Below, piece by piece: positions 7,887 to 17,800 of a stretch of DNA of 52,984 nt. The position numbers were made by a program, and so were the translations under genes. Below the pieces are notes generated by a model. The model made no database searches. It worked only from the letters and a program-made list of their open reading frames with translations, and was not told the DNA's origin. Location of the stretch: contig NZ_JAVKPK010000023.1 in NCBI RefSeq assembly GCF_031461075.1, positions 1 through 52,984 on the forward strand. Direction: 5' to 3'. Source of the stretch: Methanosarcina baikalica (GTDB lineage: Archaea; Halobacteriota; Methanosarcinia; Methanosarcinales; Methanosarcinaceae). The stretch's first letter is position 1, and each line of letters opens with the position of its first letter.

Positions 7887-9602
7887 TTATTTTGCCGGAA
7901 TGACGAGGGATCTCTCGCCAGCAGGCACGAACTCTCTCATGGCACCGCGGCCGAATTCTCTCCTGGGCTCAGCAAAGTTGAAGGGCAGGAGGTCATCAGC
8001 GAAGCAGACCTTGATGAGTGGGTTGACGGTGAATGCGTCGCCACGGCCTGCGTGGGCTGCCTGAGCGATACCTGCGTATCCACCCTGGTGACCGACGTTC
8101 ATTGCGTAGTTGGGGTAGTTTGGACCACGGAGTTCGTCTGGGAGACCTTCGTCGCCCTGGTAGGACAGAACATTTGTGGCACCACACTGGTCCTGCAGGT
8201 CGTATCCGAAGAAGCCGAGACGGCCCCATGCTTCCTTGTGCAGGTACATGGAGAGGTACCAGCCGGAGAGACCGGCATTTGCGTTTGCGGTTGCAAGGGA
8301 ACATGCAACACCGGCTGCAGCTGCAAGCACGGTTGCTCTCTGGGATCCACCGAAGTGGTCTTCAAGGGCAGTCGGGAACTTTTCGTAGGTCTCGATACCG
8401 TAGAGTGTGGACTCTGTTGCAATGTCCTTTACTACGTCGAGAGTTGCCTTTACCTTGTTGTCCTTGCCTACATTTGCAGCACCGTTGTACTTGTCGTTGA
8501 TGTAGTCGACGTTGTAGTACACGTTGTTGTCGAGGATATCGTCAGTGTATGCAGCTGTTGCATACTGAGTAAAGCCGACACCACCGGACATGTAGGATCC
8601 GAGCCAGATCTGGTCGTAGAGCATGCAGCCTGCACCAACGACTTCAAGGGAAACCTTTGCTGGGTCGTCAGCAACTGTGCGGCTTGTCTGGATTATATCT
8701 GAGAGGTGACCGAAGGAAAGTCCACCGGGCTCGTTAGGGCCACGTGCACGCCTTGCGGGGAGCATTTCACCCATGGAGACGAGAGCTGCGTGCTTTGCAG
8801 CAAAGGACAGGTCAGCGACTGCTGCTTCACCGGCGCACATTGCGTATGCGGAGATGAAGGACATACCGATCTGCATGGCTGCCCACCTGGAGGTCTGTGC
8901 ACCGTCAGTTGTCCTGGAGACAATTGTTGGGATGTGGATTGCCTGCCAGGAGGTCTTGCCGATGGAGGCCTTAATCTGAGCTGCCTGCTCTGCATTGAAC
9001 TCCTTGTTAATGTTGATCAAGAACTGCTTGTCGATTTCGTCTGCAAGCTCGTCATCGCCTGTGAAGATTTTGACGTAACAGTCATCAACAAGTGCTGGGT
9101 GTGTCTCGACCATCATTTCCTGAACCACTGCTGCACCGGGCATAGCGTGGTTGAGGACTTCAAGGTAGTGGTTGATGGTTTCAGGGGTAACTTCCTTACC
9201 CAGCCTCTTCTCAAGAGTCTCGTGAGCGAGGTCAAGACCGACAATACAGGTTCTCCTGATATCATCCCACATCTGCTGCATTGCAGCGTTGTTCACGTAG
9301 TGGAGGTCGTCAGGTTCTGCAACAATATCAGTGCCAGAGATGACGTAAGGAGTAATTGCACGCTGACCAAGAGGAGCACCGGAGTGCATCATTGGGTTGT
9401 AGAATGCAATGCCTCTCTTCTCTGCGATTTCTTTTCCGGCCTTAATCATTTCGACCTTTCTGGGGTCCTGCTCAGGTCCAAGCCTCAGGAACTTTTCTGT
9501 CTTGCCGGTGATGTCCGTGGTAGACTGCTGGTTTGTACCAAATTCCTGTGTGAACTTAACTTCCATTGACTTTTTGAATTTTGAGAAAATATCTGCTGCC
9601 AT
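7887..9602 (-). CDS. mcrA: Methyl-coenzyme M reductase alpha subunit
   Basis: McrA is the catalytic subunit of the enzyme that releases methane from methyl-coenzyme M and coenzyme B using coenzyme F430. From ATG 9602, which follows GAGGTGA, the protein has 571 residues (MAADIFSKFKK...). By my count the residues known to be modified in this family are present: His271 (AAKHA), Arg285 (second Arg of PARRAR), Gln421 (GGSQRA), Gly466 (FFGYDLQ; thioglycine), Asp471 and Cys473 (LQDQCG). The frame remains open upstream to 9683 but that stretch overlaps mcrG and is not McrA. It is the last gene of mcrBDCGA, 10 bp after mcrG, and is closed by a hairpin terminator. Confidence 0.99.
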   Translation of the reverse strand: MAADIFSKFKKSMEVKFTQEFGTNQQSTTDITGKTEKFLRLGPEQDPRKVEMIKAGKEIAEKRGIAFYNPMMHSGAPLGQRAITPYVISGTDIVAEPDDLHYVNNAAMQQMWDDIRRTCIVGLDLAHETLEKRLGKEVTPETINHYLEVLNHAMPGAAVVQEMMVETHPALVDDCYVKIFTGDDELADEIDKQFLININKEFNAEQAAQIKASIGKTSWQAIHIPTIVSRTTDGAQTSRWAAMQIGMSFISAYAMCAGEAAVADLSFAAKHAALVSMGEMLPARRARGPNEPGGLSFGHLSDIIQTSRTVADDPAKVSLEVVGAGCMLYDQIWLGSYMSGGVGFTQYATAAYTDDILDNNVYYNVDYINDKYNGAANVGKDNKVKATLDVVKDIATESTLYGIETYEKFPTALEDHFGGSQRATVLAAAAGVACSLATANANAGLSGWYLSMYLHKEAWGRLGFFGYDLQDQCGATNVLSYQGDEGLPDELRGPNYPNYAMNVGHQGGYAGIAQAAHAGRGDAFTVNPLIKVCFADDLLPFNFAEPRREFGRGAMREFVPAGERSLVIPAK

Positions 9603-9612
9603 TTTGGTCACC

Positions 9613-10359
9613 TCATTTCGGCTGGAATCCGTATATGGTTCTCTCATCGAATACTCTCTGTACCCATTCAATGACCTCAGCATCGGCCCTGAAGGCTACA
9701 TTGTCCACACGGTAAATGGTGGTCCTCTTTGCGGCTTCTTCAGTGGACATTGGCTTGCCGAGGTCTACTTTCCTGTCGAGAGGAATTGCAACCTGGTCCT
9801 TATCCATAATGATGGTGCCACCTTCGAGTCTTCTCCTGTCGACCATGTCGAACATTACACCGTCTTCCTGGAGACGGACGGAGTGACCGTGAACTGTTGC
9901 ACCGCGCATACCGGAAAGTGCAGGGCAGCTCATTTCAGTTTCTAGCTGGACCTTTGCGCACTTTTCCATATCTCTCTCACGGGCTTCAACGATCTGACGG
10001 CCGGAAAGGGTACCTGGGTCTACGCCTCTGAAGTTAATTGCTGCAAAATATGATCTGAAGTACGGGGTCGCAGGTGCGTTGTACATGGAGTCAGCGAACT
10101 GAACGTACCTGACTCTGTCACCTGCTTTTGCACCGGGTGTAGCATCAACGATCTCACGGGTCGAGCAGGCGGGCTCTCCCATCTCTGCAAGTGGTGGGTG
10201 AGTGCTCGGGTAGTCGCTCCCTGGGGCACGGTGTCCGAGGATTGCAGTTAAGTCTTCATCTGAGATTTCCCTGAGTTTCTCAAGTTTCCCAGACATGTGC
10301 TTTCTTCTGTTAACGCCAACTGATGTTGCGCCTGGATAAAATTGTGCTTTGTAAGCCAT
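9613..10359 (-). CDS. mcrG: Methyl-coenzyme M reductase gamma subunit
   Basis: McrG is a structural and active-site-lining subunit of the alpha2-beta2-gamma2 reductase. The start MAYKAQFYPGATSV at ATG 10359 is typical; a TTG three codons upstream (10368) is rejected because AAAGGAG at about 10369-10375 is correctly spaced for 10359. The 248-residue length is standard. Family signatures include ILGHRAPGSDYPSTHPPL and FRGVDPGTLSGRQIVEARER. It begins 1 bp after mcrC stops and its own stop codon overlaps the ribosome site of mcrA, so translation of the subunits is closely linked. Confidence 0.98.
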   Translation of the reverse strand: MAYKAQFYPGATSVGVNRRKHMSGKLEKLREISDEDLTAILGHRAPGSDYPSTHPPLAEMGEPACSTREIVDATPGAKAGDRVRYVQFADSMYNAPATPYFRSYFAAINFRGVDPGTLSGRQIVEARERDMEKCAKVQLETEMSCPALSGMRGATVHGHSVRLQEDGVMFDMVDRRRLEGGTIIMDKDQVAIPLDRKVDLGKPMSTEEAAKRTTIYRVDNVAFRADAEVIEWVQRVFDERTIYGFQPK

Positions 10360-10360
10360 C

Positions 10361-10981
10361 TCATGCAACTCCTTTGTGATCTTCTAACTGGTCTAATGTA
10401 GTCTTGACGTATTTAACGATTGAATTTAGTTTATCCCTGGGACAGGAATCACCGCGTGTAACTCCACTCACCATATCCATCACAATTCCTTTCGTACGAA
10501 TATTTTCATCCCTTGGCATCACTAATCTCGTCTTTATCCCTGCTTCTGCAAAATCCTCAAAATCTACCGGGATCTGGCTGACTACAATTGCCGGGATATT
10601 AGCCTGGCTCAAGATTTCCCTGGCTTTCCTAATTACATGGTCCTTGATATTTCCGAGGTGAATAACAGCCAGTTTGTGCATTTCAATCTGTGAGACTTCT
10701 ACCGGACTCAATACAAAAGATCCGGTCCTCATACCTGATTCGGGGATTCCGGAACCTGAATAGAGTACCAGCACACTGACCTGAATGTTTTCTTTCCTCA
10801 TGCCGTATGTGATCTCACACACCGGTTTTGTGATATGTCTCTGGCCGGGACTCATGGCAATAGCTACAACCTCAGCACGGCCGGCTTCCGAGAGAGTCCC
10901 TCGCTGAGCAAGTCCTCCTCCTCTGCCAAGTCCCGCACCACATCTGCAGTCAACTACCTGCGTTTCCCGATCGATCATCAT
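10361..10981 (-). CDS. mcrC: Methyl-coenzyme M reductase operon protein C
   Basis: McrC is not part of the final reductase; work on methanogens places it in the complex that reductively activates F430 in Mcr. The 206-residue protein starts MMIDRETQVVDCRCGAGLGRGGG and contains IAMSPGQRHITKPVCEITYG, characteristic of the family. Two adjacent ATGs (10981 and 10978) cannot be told apart. It lies 6 bp after mcrD and 1 bp before mcrG. Cys residues in the VDCRCGAG motif are conserved in the family and may matter for function, which is inference. Confidence 0.95.
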   Translation of the reverse strand: MMIDRETQVVDCRCGAGLGRGGGLAQRGTLSEAGRAEVVAIAMSPGQRHITKPVCEITYGMRKENIQVSVLVLYSGSGIPESGMRTGSFVLSPVEVSQIEMHKLAVIHLGNIKDHVIRKAREILSQANIPAIVVSQIPVDFEDFAEAGIKTRLVMPRDENIRTKGIVMDMVSGVTRGDSCPRDKLNSIVKYVKTTLDQLEDHKGVA

Positions 10982-10987
10982 ACTTTT

Positions 10988-11491
10988 TCACTCATCTTCA
11001 TCCTTTTTCTCTTGCTTCTCAATGAAGACGAGCTGGTTTGTTTTGGCTTTCGGATCTACCATACCAAGCAAGCGAGGGTCTGCTTCAGGACCAAGTTTTG
11101 CATAATCAGTTACTGTAGGCTTTTTCCGGAAAAAATGTCCTTCCCTGAATTCAAAGGGAAAGGGGAGCAATTTTTCGCACAGTTCCCTGATAGTTTCTTT
11201 AGCTTCGGCGTTTGAAAGTTCAATCCTGATCCTGCCTGCACAGATCTTCAATTCAATAACTTGATCTCCAATCTGAATAGGCTTTCTTAGTGGATGTTCC
11301 ACTTTTTCCCCAGTGCCTGGACCGGCGGATACCTTATCAGGCAACCTGTTACCCTGCACCATAACGCGGATTACCCCGTCCACTTTGTAGATCTCACCTA
11401 TGAGCTTCTGAGCTGTTTCGGGGGACAGGATTCTACTGGGAAAGATTTCGATTTGAATAGAATCTTCCTTATTTGAAGCAGAGTCTGACAT
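10988..11491 (-). CDS. mcrD: Methyl-coenzyme M reductase operon protein D
   Basis: McrD is a small accessory protein of the mcr operon that associates with the reductase and is thought to help assembly or F430 delivery; it is not in the mature enzyme. The 167-residue sequence shows IQIEIFPSRILSPETAQKLI at the N terminus and GHFFRKKPTVTDYAKLGP in the C-terminal half, both typical. The C terminus is highly charged. ATG 11491 follows AAGGTC by seven bases. It lies 24 bp downstream of mcrB in the standard B-D-C-G-A order. Confidence 0.96.
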   Translation of the reverse strand: MSDSASNKEDSIQIEIFPSRILSPETAQKLIGEIYKVDGVIRVMVQGNRLPDKVSAGPGTGEKVEHPLRKPIQIGDQVIELKICAGRIRIELSNAEAKETIRELCEKLLPFPFEFREGHFFRKKPTVTDYAKLGPEADPRLLGMVDPKAKTNQLVFIEKQEKKDEDE

Positions 11492-11515
11492 CGTTAGACC
11501 TTTCGAGTTATATGT

Positions 11516-12820
11516 TTAGAGCGCTCCTGCAACTGCCTTAATCGGCTCGCGGAATTCTTTGATTCCACCAAACACGTCACCAATGAGGCCGGATGTGGAT
11601 TCAATTGTGAACATCTGGGTACCTGCATCAAGGGCTACTGCTGCGCATACGCAGGGGATTGCAAATCCTCTGGAGTGCCTGGTAACGACGTGGTTACCGT
11701 TGAAGACACCAGGTCCACCGCCACCGTAAATGGAGTGGCTGAAGAATGAGAACCCTACTGCGACACCCTGTACTTTACCGTAGTCGCATCCTGGGAGACC
11801 GGTTTCCTTCTCAAGCATGTCGTTGAAGTAGAGAAGTGTTGAGGAAACGTTCTGAGCTGCACGTCCTGCACCACAGTTCACGAGAGTGGCTGCAAGTGTA
11901 CCGGCTGCTGCATAGGCGTTCCACATGGGGACGTCGTTTGCCTTGTAGAAATTGTATCCGGAGGGAGCTGTCTTGTCAACGGAAATAACGCCGTCTTCAA
12001 TTGCTCTGCCAACGATGGACTGGATAACGGTTCCAATGGTACCGTTCTTACCGTTTTCCTTTACAACGTTATATACGACATTGTTGGCGTTGAGGCCCTG
12101 GCATGCGAGACCGAGGAGCTGATGCCTCTCGAACATACCGACTGCGCCACCCATCTCGAAGATACCAGCCTGCTCATAGATAGAAGAGAGAGCAGCTGAG
12201 TTCATTGCAGATCGGCTGGTGATTGCTGCAACGTGGTTTGCCATGATGTTCCTGAGGGAGAAGCCGAGACCTTCGTTGTTCTGGGGAATGCTCAGGATAC
12301 CTGCAACATTTCCGCCCATGAGGTCCATTGTCTGCGGATAGCTTCCCCAAACAGCGCCCTTCACTATGGGTGCATCGTACATATCGGTCTTGAACATATC
12401 CAGAATCGTCTGGGTGATTGCTGCTGCACCGACTGTGGTTGCGGACATATAATCGGCACCAGCGGTCATTCTGGACTCTGGGACCTGGACGAGCAGGCTC
12501 TTTCCGCCCTTGAGAATCTTTACATTTGAGTCGTCGCCTTCATCGACTTGGATAAGGTCCTTAACGCTTGCTGCAATAGCATCAACATTGCCTACGATAT
12601 CGTAGTTAAGTCCACGGCCTAAGATCTGACGGCCCTTTCCGCCCATCTTGCCACTGGCAAGTGCTCCCTGAATACCTGCGAGGGAGACTGCAACGGACCT
12701 CTTGGTGTCCAAGATGATTTTTTTAATTGCTGCGTTTCTTGTTGGAGCAAGGTTCATGATGTCGACTTTGCTCTCGAGCAGTTTTCCTCTGTCGTCGTAG
12801 ATGTCTACTGTGTCAGACAC
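11516..12820 (-). CDS. mcrB: Methyl-coenzyme M reductase beta subunit
   Basis: McrB is the beta subunit of the methane-forming reductase and supplies part of the coenzyme B channel and the active site. The 434-residue protein has the expected MSDTVDIYDDRGKLLES start and the conserved C-terminal region GFSFFSHSIYGGGGPG and GNHVVTRHSRGFAIPC. The start codon is GTG at 12820, preceded by a very strong AAGGAGG (12829-12835) at eight bases. As first gene of mcrBDCGA it follows a long untranslated leader with several short stem-loops. Confidence 0.99.
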   Translation of the reverse strand: MSDTVDIYDDRGKLLESKVDIMNLAPTRNAAIKKIILDTKRSVAVSLAGIQGALASGKMGGKGRQILGRGLNYDIVGNVDAIAASVKDLIQVDEGDDSNVKILKGGKSLLVQVPESRMTAGADYMSATTVGAAAITQTILDMFKTDMYDAPIVKGAVWGSYPQTMDLMGGNVAGILSIPQNNEGLGFSLRNIMANHVAAITSRSAMNSAALSSIYEQAGIFEMGGAVGMFERHQLLGLACQGLNANNVVYNVVKENGKNGTIGTVIQSIVGRAIEDGVISVDKTAPSGYNFYKANDVPMWNAYAAAGTLAATLVNCGAGRAAQNVSSTLLYFNDMLEKETGLPGCDYGKVQGVAVGFSFFSHSIYGGGGPGVFNGNHVVTRHSRGFAIPCVCAAVALDAGTQMFTIESTSGLIGDVFGGIKEFREPIKAVAGAL

Positions 12821-13060
12821 TTTAATTTCCTCCTTAATTTATTAAAATCATTTTGGGACTGGTCACCTATTCGAGTGCTTTTGCACCCAATAAATCAAGT
12901 ACCGTATCGTTTTTAAGTGTCCACTTTCCCAATGAATTCTCATTCGTTTAGAAGGTACTTAAATCTTTTGTGTTCTCCGATCGATGAATTCATGTATTTT
13001 TTTAAAATTGATTTTATTAATGTGAGATCTATTTTTGTATGATCATATAAAAAAACGGGA
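12821..13060 (-). promoter_or_regulatory. mcr operon leader and candidate promoter
   Basis: Transcription runs leftward. The leader holds a strong ribosome site (12829-12835), a 6-bp stem-loop at 12873-12888 (GGGUGC-AAAA-GCACUC as RNA), a paired element AAGTACC (12897-12903) / GGTACTT (12954-12960), and small hairpins at 12915-12926 and 12931-12944. A TATA-like TTTTTATATG (minus strand, about 13043-13053) would give a leader near 200 nt. The promoter position is inferred, not shown. Confidence 0.45.
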
Positions 13061-13239
13061 TCAATAGAGAAATATAATTTCAACGTTACTTAAAGCCGCC
13101 AAAAATATACAATAAGACTTAATTAAAATATTTTTTAGGAAGCTGATGAAATGACAATAAATTTTTCCAGATGTTGTTTAGTCACCTGGAAATCATACCA
13201 AAAAGATTTAGTAATATCCTCGTAATACGAAAGTTTAAT

Positions 13240-14475
13240 ATGGAAGTAGTTGTTGACGTAGGCGGAAATCCCGGGGTAGACTGTAGAGGCTTTTGCAAAT
13301 ATTGCTATTTCAAAAGGGTTAAAGAGACTCCCCCCCTGGGCTGTAAGTACTGTCTTCCTTTCAAAAAAGGATGTGACTACTGTACCCGCAGTGTAAAAGA
13401 ATCATACTCAGGCTTCAAACCTCTTCAGATGGTACTGGAAGAGACTGCAAGAAAGCTCTCTTTTGCAAGTGGAGAAATCGGAAAATTCACTATCAGCGGA
13501 GGAGGCGATTTAAGCTGCTACCCAGAACTGAAAAACCTTGTCGCTTTCCTTTCTCAGTTCAGGACTCCCATACACCTGGGATATACAAGTGGAAAAGGCT
13601 TTTCCAAATTTGATGATGCTCTTTTTTATATAGACCAGGGAGTCACAGAGGTAAGTTTTACAGTCTTTGCAACTGATCCGGCTTTAAGAGCTGAATATAT
13701 GAAAGACCCGGAACCTGAGGCGTCTTTGCAGGTTCTTAAAGATTTCTGTACTCATTGCGACGTGTACGGGGCAATCGTACTAATTCCGGGAGTAAATGAC
13801 GGAGAAGTCCTTGATAGAACTCTAAGTGATCTGGAGATCATGGGTGCAAAAGGGGCTATCTTGATGAGGTTTGCAAACTTCCCGGAAAACGGGCTGATTC
13901 TGAACAACGCCCCTATCATTCAGGGCATAACTCCACATACTATCCTAGAATTCACCGATCTGGTGCGCAGTTCTGCATCAAAGCATCCTTCCATGAGGGT
14001 CACAGGAACTCCGCTTGAAGATCCGTTAATTGGTTCTCCCTTTGCCATTCGGAATGTTCCCGAAGCCCTTGCAAAGCTTCCGAAAATCACAAAAAAAGCC
14101 ACAGTAATCACAGGCCGGATAGCAGCCCCAAGACTGAGGGAAATCTTTGAGACCCTGGGAGGCTCTGTGAATATAGTCTCCCCGAAAAAAGACATCGCAT
14201 GCCTAATTACGATAGAAGACTTCAAAACGCTGGACCTATCGGAGGTTAATGAAACCGTTTTTATTCCAGGACGGGCCTTTGTCCATGATATGGAAGTTAA
14301 AGAAACTCTTAAAAGAGACGGAGTTGACAGGCTTGTTCGCAGGGGCCCAGAATGCCTTTCTGTAGATGGGGAAATGTCAATAGGCATGACCAGAGAAGAA
14401 GTTCTGGAACTGGAAATCGAAAACTTTACTGAGCTTATAGAGCAAATCAACTCACTTGGGCTGCCTCCGGAATAA
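13240..14475 (+). CDS. mmp10: McrA arginine C-methyltransferase Mmp10 (B12-dependent radical SAM)
   Basis: Mmp10 (methanogenesis marker 10) is the radical SAM enzyme that converts one McrA arginine to 5-C-(S)-methylarginine. The radical SAM cluster motif is CRGFCKYC (Cys15, 19, 22), followed by further Cys pairs (GCKYC, GCDYC) and TISGGGDLSCYPE. The 411-residue length from ATG 13240 fits the family; an upstream ATG at 13171 would add 23 residues that do not look like Mmp10. It diverges from the mcr operon, sharing the 12821-13239 interval, and its target Arg285 is present in the McrA encoded here. No obvious ribosome site precedes 13240. Confidence 0.95.
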   Translation: MEVVVDVGGNPGVDCRGFCKYCYFKRVKETPPLGCKYCLPFKKGCDYCTRSVKESYSGFKPLQMVLEETARKLSFASGEIGKFTISGGGDLSCYPELKNLVAFLSQFRTPIHLGYTSGKGFSKFDDALFYIDQGVTEVSFTVFATDPALRAEYMKDPEPEASLQVLKDFCTHCDVYGAIVLIPGVNDGEVLDRTLSDLEIMGAKGAILMRFANFPENGLILNNAPIIQGITPHTILEFTDLVRSSASKHPSMRVTGTPLEDPLIGSPFAIRNVPEALAKLPKITKKATVITGRIAAPRLREIFETLGGSVNIVSPKKDIACLITIEDFKTLDLSEVNETVFIPGRAFVHDMEVKETLKRDGVDRLVRRGPECLSVDGEMSIGMTREEVLELEIENFTELIEQINSLGLPPE

Positions 14476-14838
14476 AATCGAATGACAAACGAAACTTTCA
14501 ACCTAGATCTAAGAAAAGCCCATACTTTATTCAAAAATAGCCACATAAGGAAGTACAGATAATCAGACAGATACTATATAAATGCCCATAAAATTATATA
14601 ATTACATGCGAGATATATACGCGACTGTCAATCGAAATTGGATAGATTTTCTCCTTTAAGGGAAAAATATGAGGCTGAAAGAAGCCTATTTCCAGAAGAA
14701 AAGTTGGACTTGAAATAGTAAGGTTAGGGAATTGAATAATAAATACCTCTGTATCTTCGGGCTTTCAAACGGCCCTATCTCCTCTGGGGCCATCAGAATA
14801 AATTTATTTCGGATCACAATATTTCGTTTTGTTCTTTC
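14476..14838. other. Intergenic gap between converging mmp10 and polC
   Basis: No gene is supported. A short hairpin AGGCT (14672-14676) / AGCCT (14683-14687) and a palindrome AATAAATTTATT near 14800 are the only structures seen; either could help end transcription of the converging genes. Confidence 0.4.
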
Positions 14839-17800
14839 TCAGCGCGGAGATCCAGACATGAAATCCGAAAGTCCCAGTTGCTTAACCCTGTGATTTTCGA
14901 ACAGAGAACAGATATCTTTATCAAGCAGTTCAATCCTTTGTCGAGTGTAGCTGGAAACTTCGTATCTTCCCCCAATCTCTTTTGAAATTTCAAGATATTT
15001 ACGAACAGATCCCTCATGCACGGTCAGTATAACATTGCCTCCGCATTTAGGGCAGGTACCGGTCAGAGGAGGGCGTCTGAACTTCTCTGCACACTTGACA
15101 CAGCGCATTCGCTGCCTGGAAAATGAACGGAGATTTCCGATAAGATCGGGAAGGAAATGAGACTTAAGCACCCTTTCAGCCACATCAGGGGCGTCTACTG
15201 CCCTTATCTTGTTAGCCAGGGAAAGCTGAGCCTCCATTTTATCTATCATGCTTCCCAAAGTCTTATATGAAGAGTTAAGCGGGCCTGCAGCAATATCTGT
15301 AGTGTCGTGTGTAAACATAAAATGCTCATACTGCTCCGGGGTTCCAAGCCGACTGCTTACCAGATCCATAATGCCTTCGAGTTCAGTGGGATTTTTGATT
15401 TCTTGAGTGGCCCTGTAGAACGCAAGAGGATACCTCGCAGACACGTCTATATTGTGTGCCTCCTTGTCTACTTCCTTAGGATCGATCCTTGTAGTGAGCA
15501 CAAGAGGAGCATCCATTTTTCCTCCTCTTTTATCCGGAAGATAAGCCCTCGAGAAATTAAGGATCCCATCCATAAGGAGCATTATGCAATCTTCATCCCC
15601 ATCGCAGTTCCTGCGTTTTGAAGCATGAAAAAAAGGATGTGCATAGCCGACTGAAGCTTTCGTGAACCCTATCAGGCGCCCGAGCACACCTGCAGAGGTA
15701 TGCGGAGCAAGCCCTATTAGCAGTACGCCTACCAGATCCTGAATGGTTTCAGCATTATAATAGGGCTCAACCTTATAATACTTCAAAAGAAGGTCATCAA
15801 CGTAGTTTGCCGTACGCAGCATGTACTCGCCGCCGTCATAAGAAATAACAAGATCCTGAACCTTCAGGCAGACAATCTGTTCATCCCTTTCAAGGGATTT
15901 TCCATAAATATCTTCCTTGTAACCTAGTTCCCGGAGTTTGGCTGCTGTTATCCCGATTTCATCAGCCCGGATATGCGTAAGAGGGATATCTGACATATCA
16001 TACCTGACAGTCCCGTCCTTAAAAATAAAGACTTCATGTTTTGCCCGCAAGATTCCTTTTTCGAGGGGTTCGGGGGTCATCTGCCCATTCATGAGCCGCT
16101 TTACTCCTTTAATTAGATCCATTTTTTCCCTTTCCCCTACATTCTCAAAGGCCTGCTTGTAAATGGAATGAAAATCCAGTTTGACATTTGCAACAGAAGT
16201 TGCTTTTCTTCCGCATTTAGGGCAGGTTTCAGCTCCTCTTACATCGATCTTGCAGCGGGGGCAGGAAAGTTTTGGATGTGTATATTCTCCGCACTCACAG
16301 CGCCAGAAATATGCCTCTTTTCTGCAGACAGGACATTCTCTGAGTCCCATTTCAACTTCAATTTCTCCAATCTTCCCATTCATGGAAGCTGTATAATCGG
16401 AAGCAGATACAATGTTCCGAGTTATTCCTCCGGCATTGTTTATCGGGAAGAGGACCTGAGCTGCAGGAGACATCTTTCGCAGGTCGGATTTTTCCGGCCT
16501 TCCCATTCTTGCCCCTATTCTCGAAGGAGCCCTGGGGAGAACCTTAAATCCACTCAGAAAAGCTGCAGCATCCACCATATTATCAGTATCAGGCATCTGA
16601 GCCTTCTCTTTCAGGCGGCTGTCAAGCCCAAGGCAGAAAATAAAAGGAAGAGATTCTTCAATCAGGATTGTCTCATCTTTTACTTTATGAAGTACAAGGA
16701 GTTTTTCAAGTACGGATTTAATACCCCTTTCCAGGCAGGCTTTCAGGGGTAACCTGAGGATTCCGTTTTCAGCCGAAAAATTTCCCTCATCAGCCACGAA
16801 TTTCCTTAGAGCCTCGAATTCATTTCGGTTTATGTCATGCCAGAGATAGGTAAACTTCGGATGAAGGGGGACATCGAATTCTTCCGCAAGCCTGAGAGCC
16901 AGAGACGCAGAAGGATTTTTCAATTCGTTTTCCGGTATCGTTTCAGGACAGGCTGCTTCATAGTCGTAATGCCACCATTCGAAAACATATGGTGAAGGCA
17001 TAAGGGGATGATTGTTTTCCAGGAAATCGCCGTAATTAATAAGGATCTCTCCGATGTCCACTATTACTTCTATCTGCGAGCGGATTTCATAGGCTTCCTT
17101 CACATTATCTATACGAACAACGTCTCCAGAAAAGAGGCGCACAGTCGGTCCTTCTATCGAGTCCACGGCAGACATAGCTGCCGCTTTTCCAGGCCTTTCA
17201 ACCTTAAGCTGAGTCCCATTAGCAATAAAATCATCAAGCAACACCATAGTAGACGGATTAATCCCTGCAGCCGCAAAAGAGGTATTTCTGGAACGCCCGT
17301 AGCGGAGCCTGAACCCGCCTGGCCGTGAAGGGTGGGAAAAAACAGGTCTGCCTGCAATCAGGTCTTTTATGTACTTATCCTTCGGCTTGATTTTGTTTTT
17401 CTGCTCATTTTCTTCATCCCCTTCGCTTTTCGCGCCTCCTATGAGCGTTTCCAGCCAGTCCCACCCATCCATATTCAGTTTATTGACATGTTTCTTGACC
17501 TTTGGGGCCTTCAGGGCAAGCCCTTCAGCAAGCACAAGGCACATTCCCCCTCTAACGCGGTTTGTTCCTATCCTTTCCAGGTCCCTGTGCCCTTCTACCT
17601 CGGCCTCTTCAGTTGGGTCCCCGTCAATACAGACAGGACAATTCCTGACTATCAGACGGATCTCATCTTCAGAAGGAGTGTATTGCAGACTTGCAACCCT
17701 CTTGTAAAGCAGGATTTCTTCCACATAGCGCTCTACTTCCTCTGGCCTTGGTTTGTAGCGGTCAATTCCGATCCCGCGTCTTACATAGTCGCCGACAAGC

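Noticed and set aside
7878..9569. Long + strand open frames opposite mcrA (7878-8702, 8706-9569)
   Set aside because: They are antisense shadows of mcrA with unnatural composition (Val/Cys-rich) and no family features.
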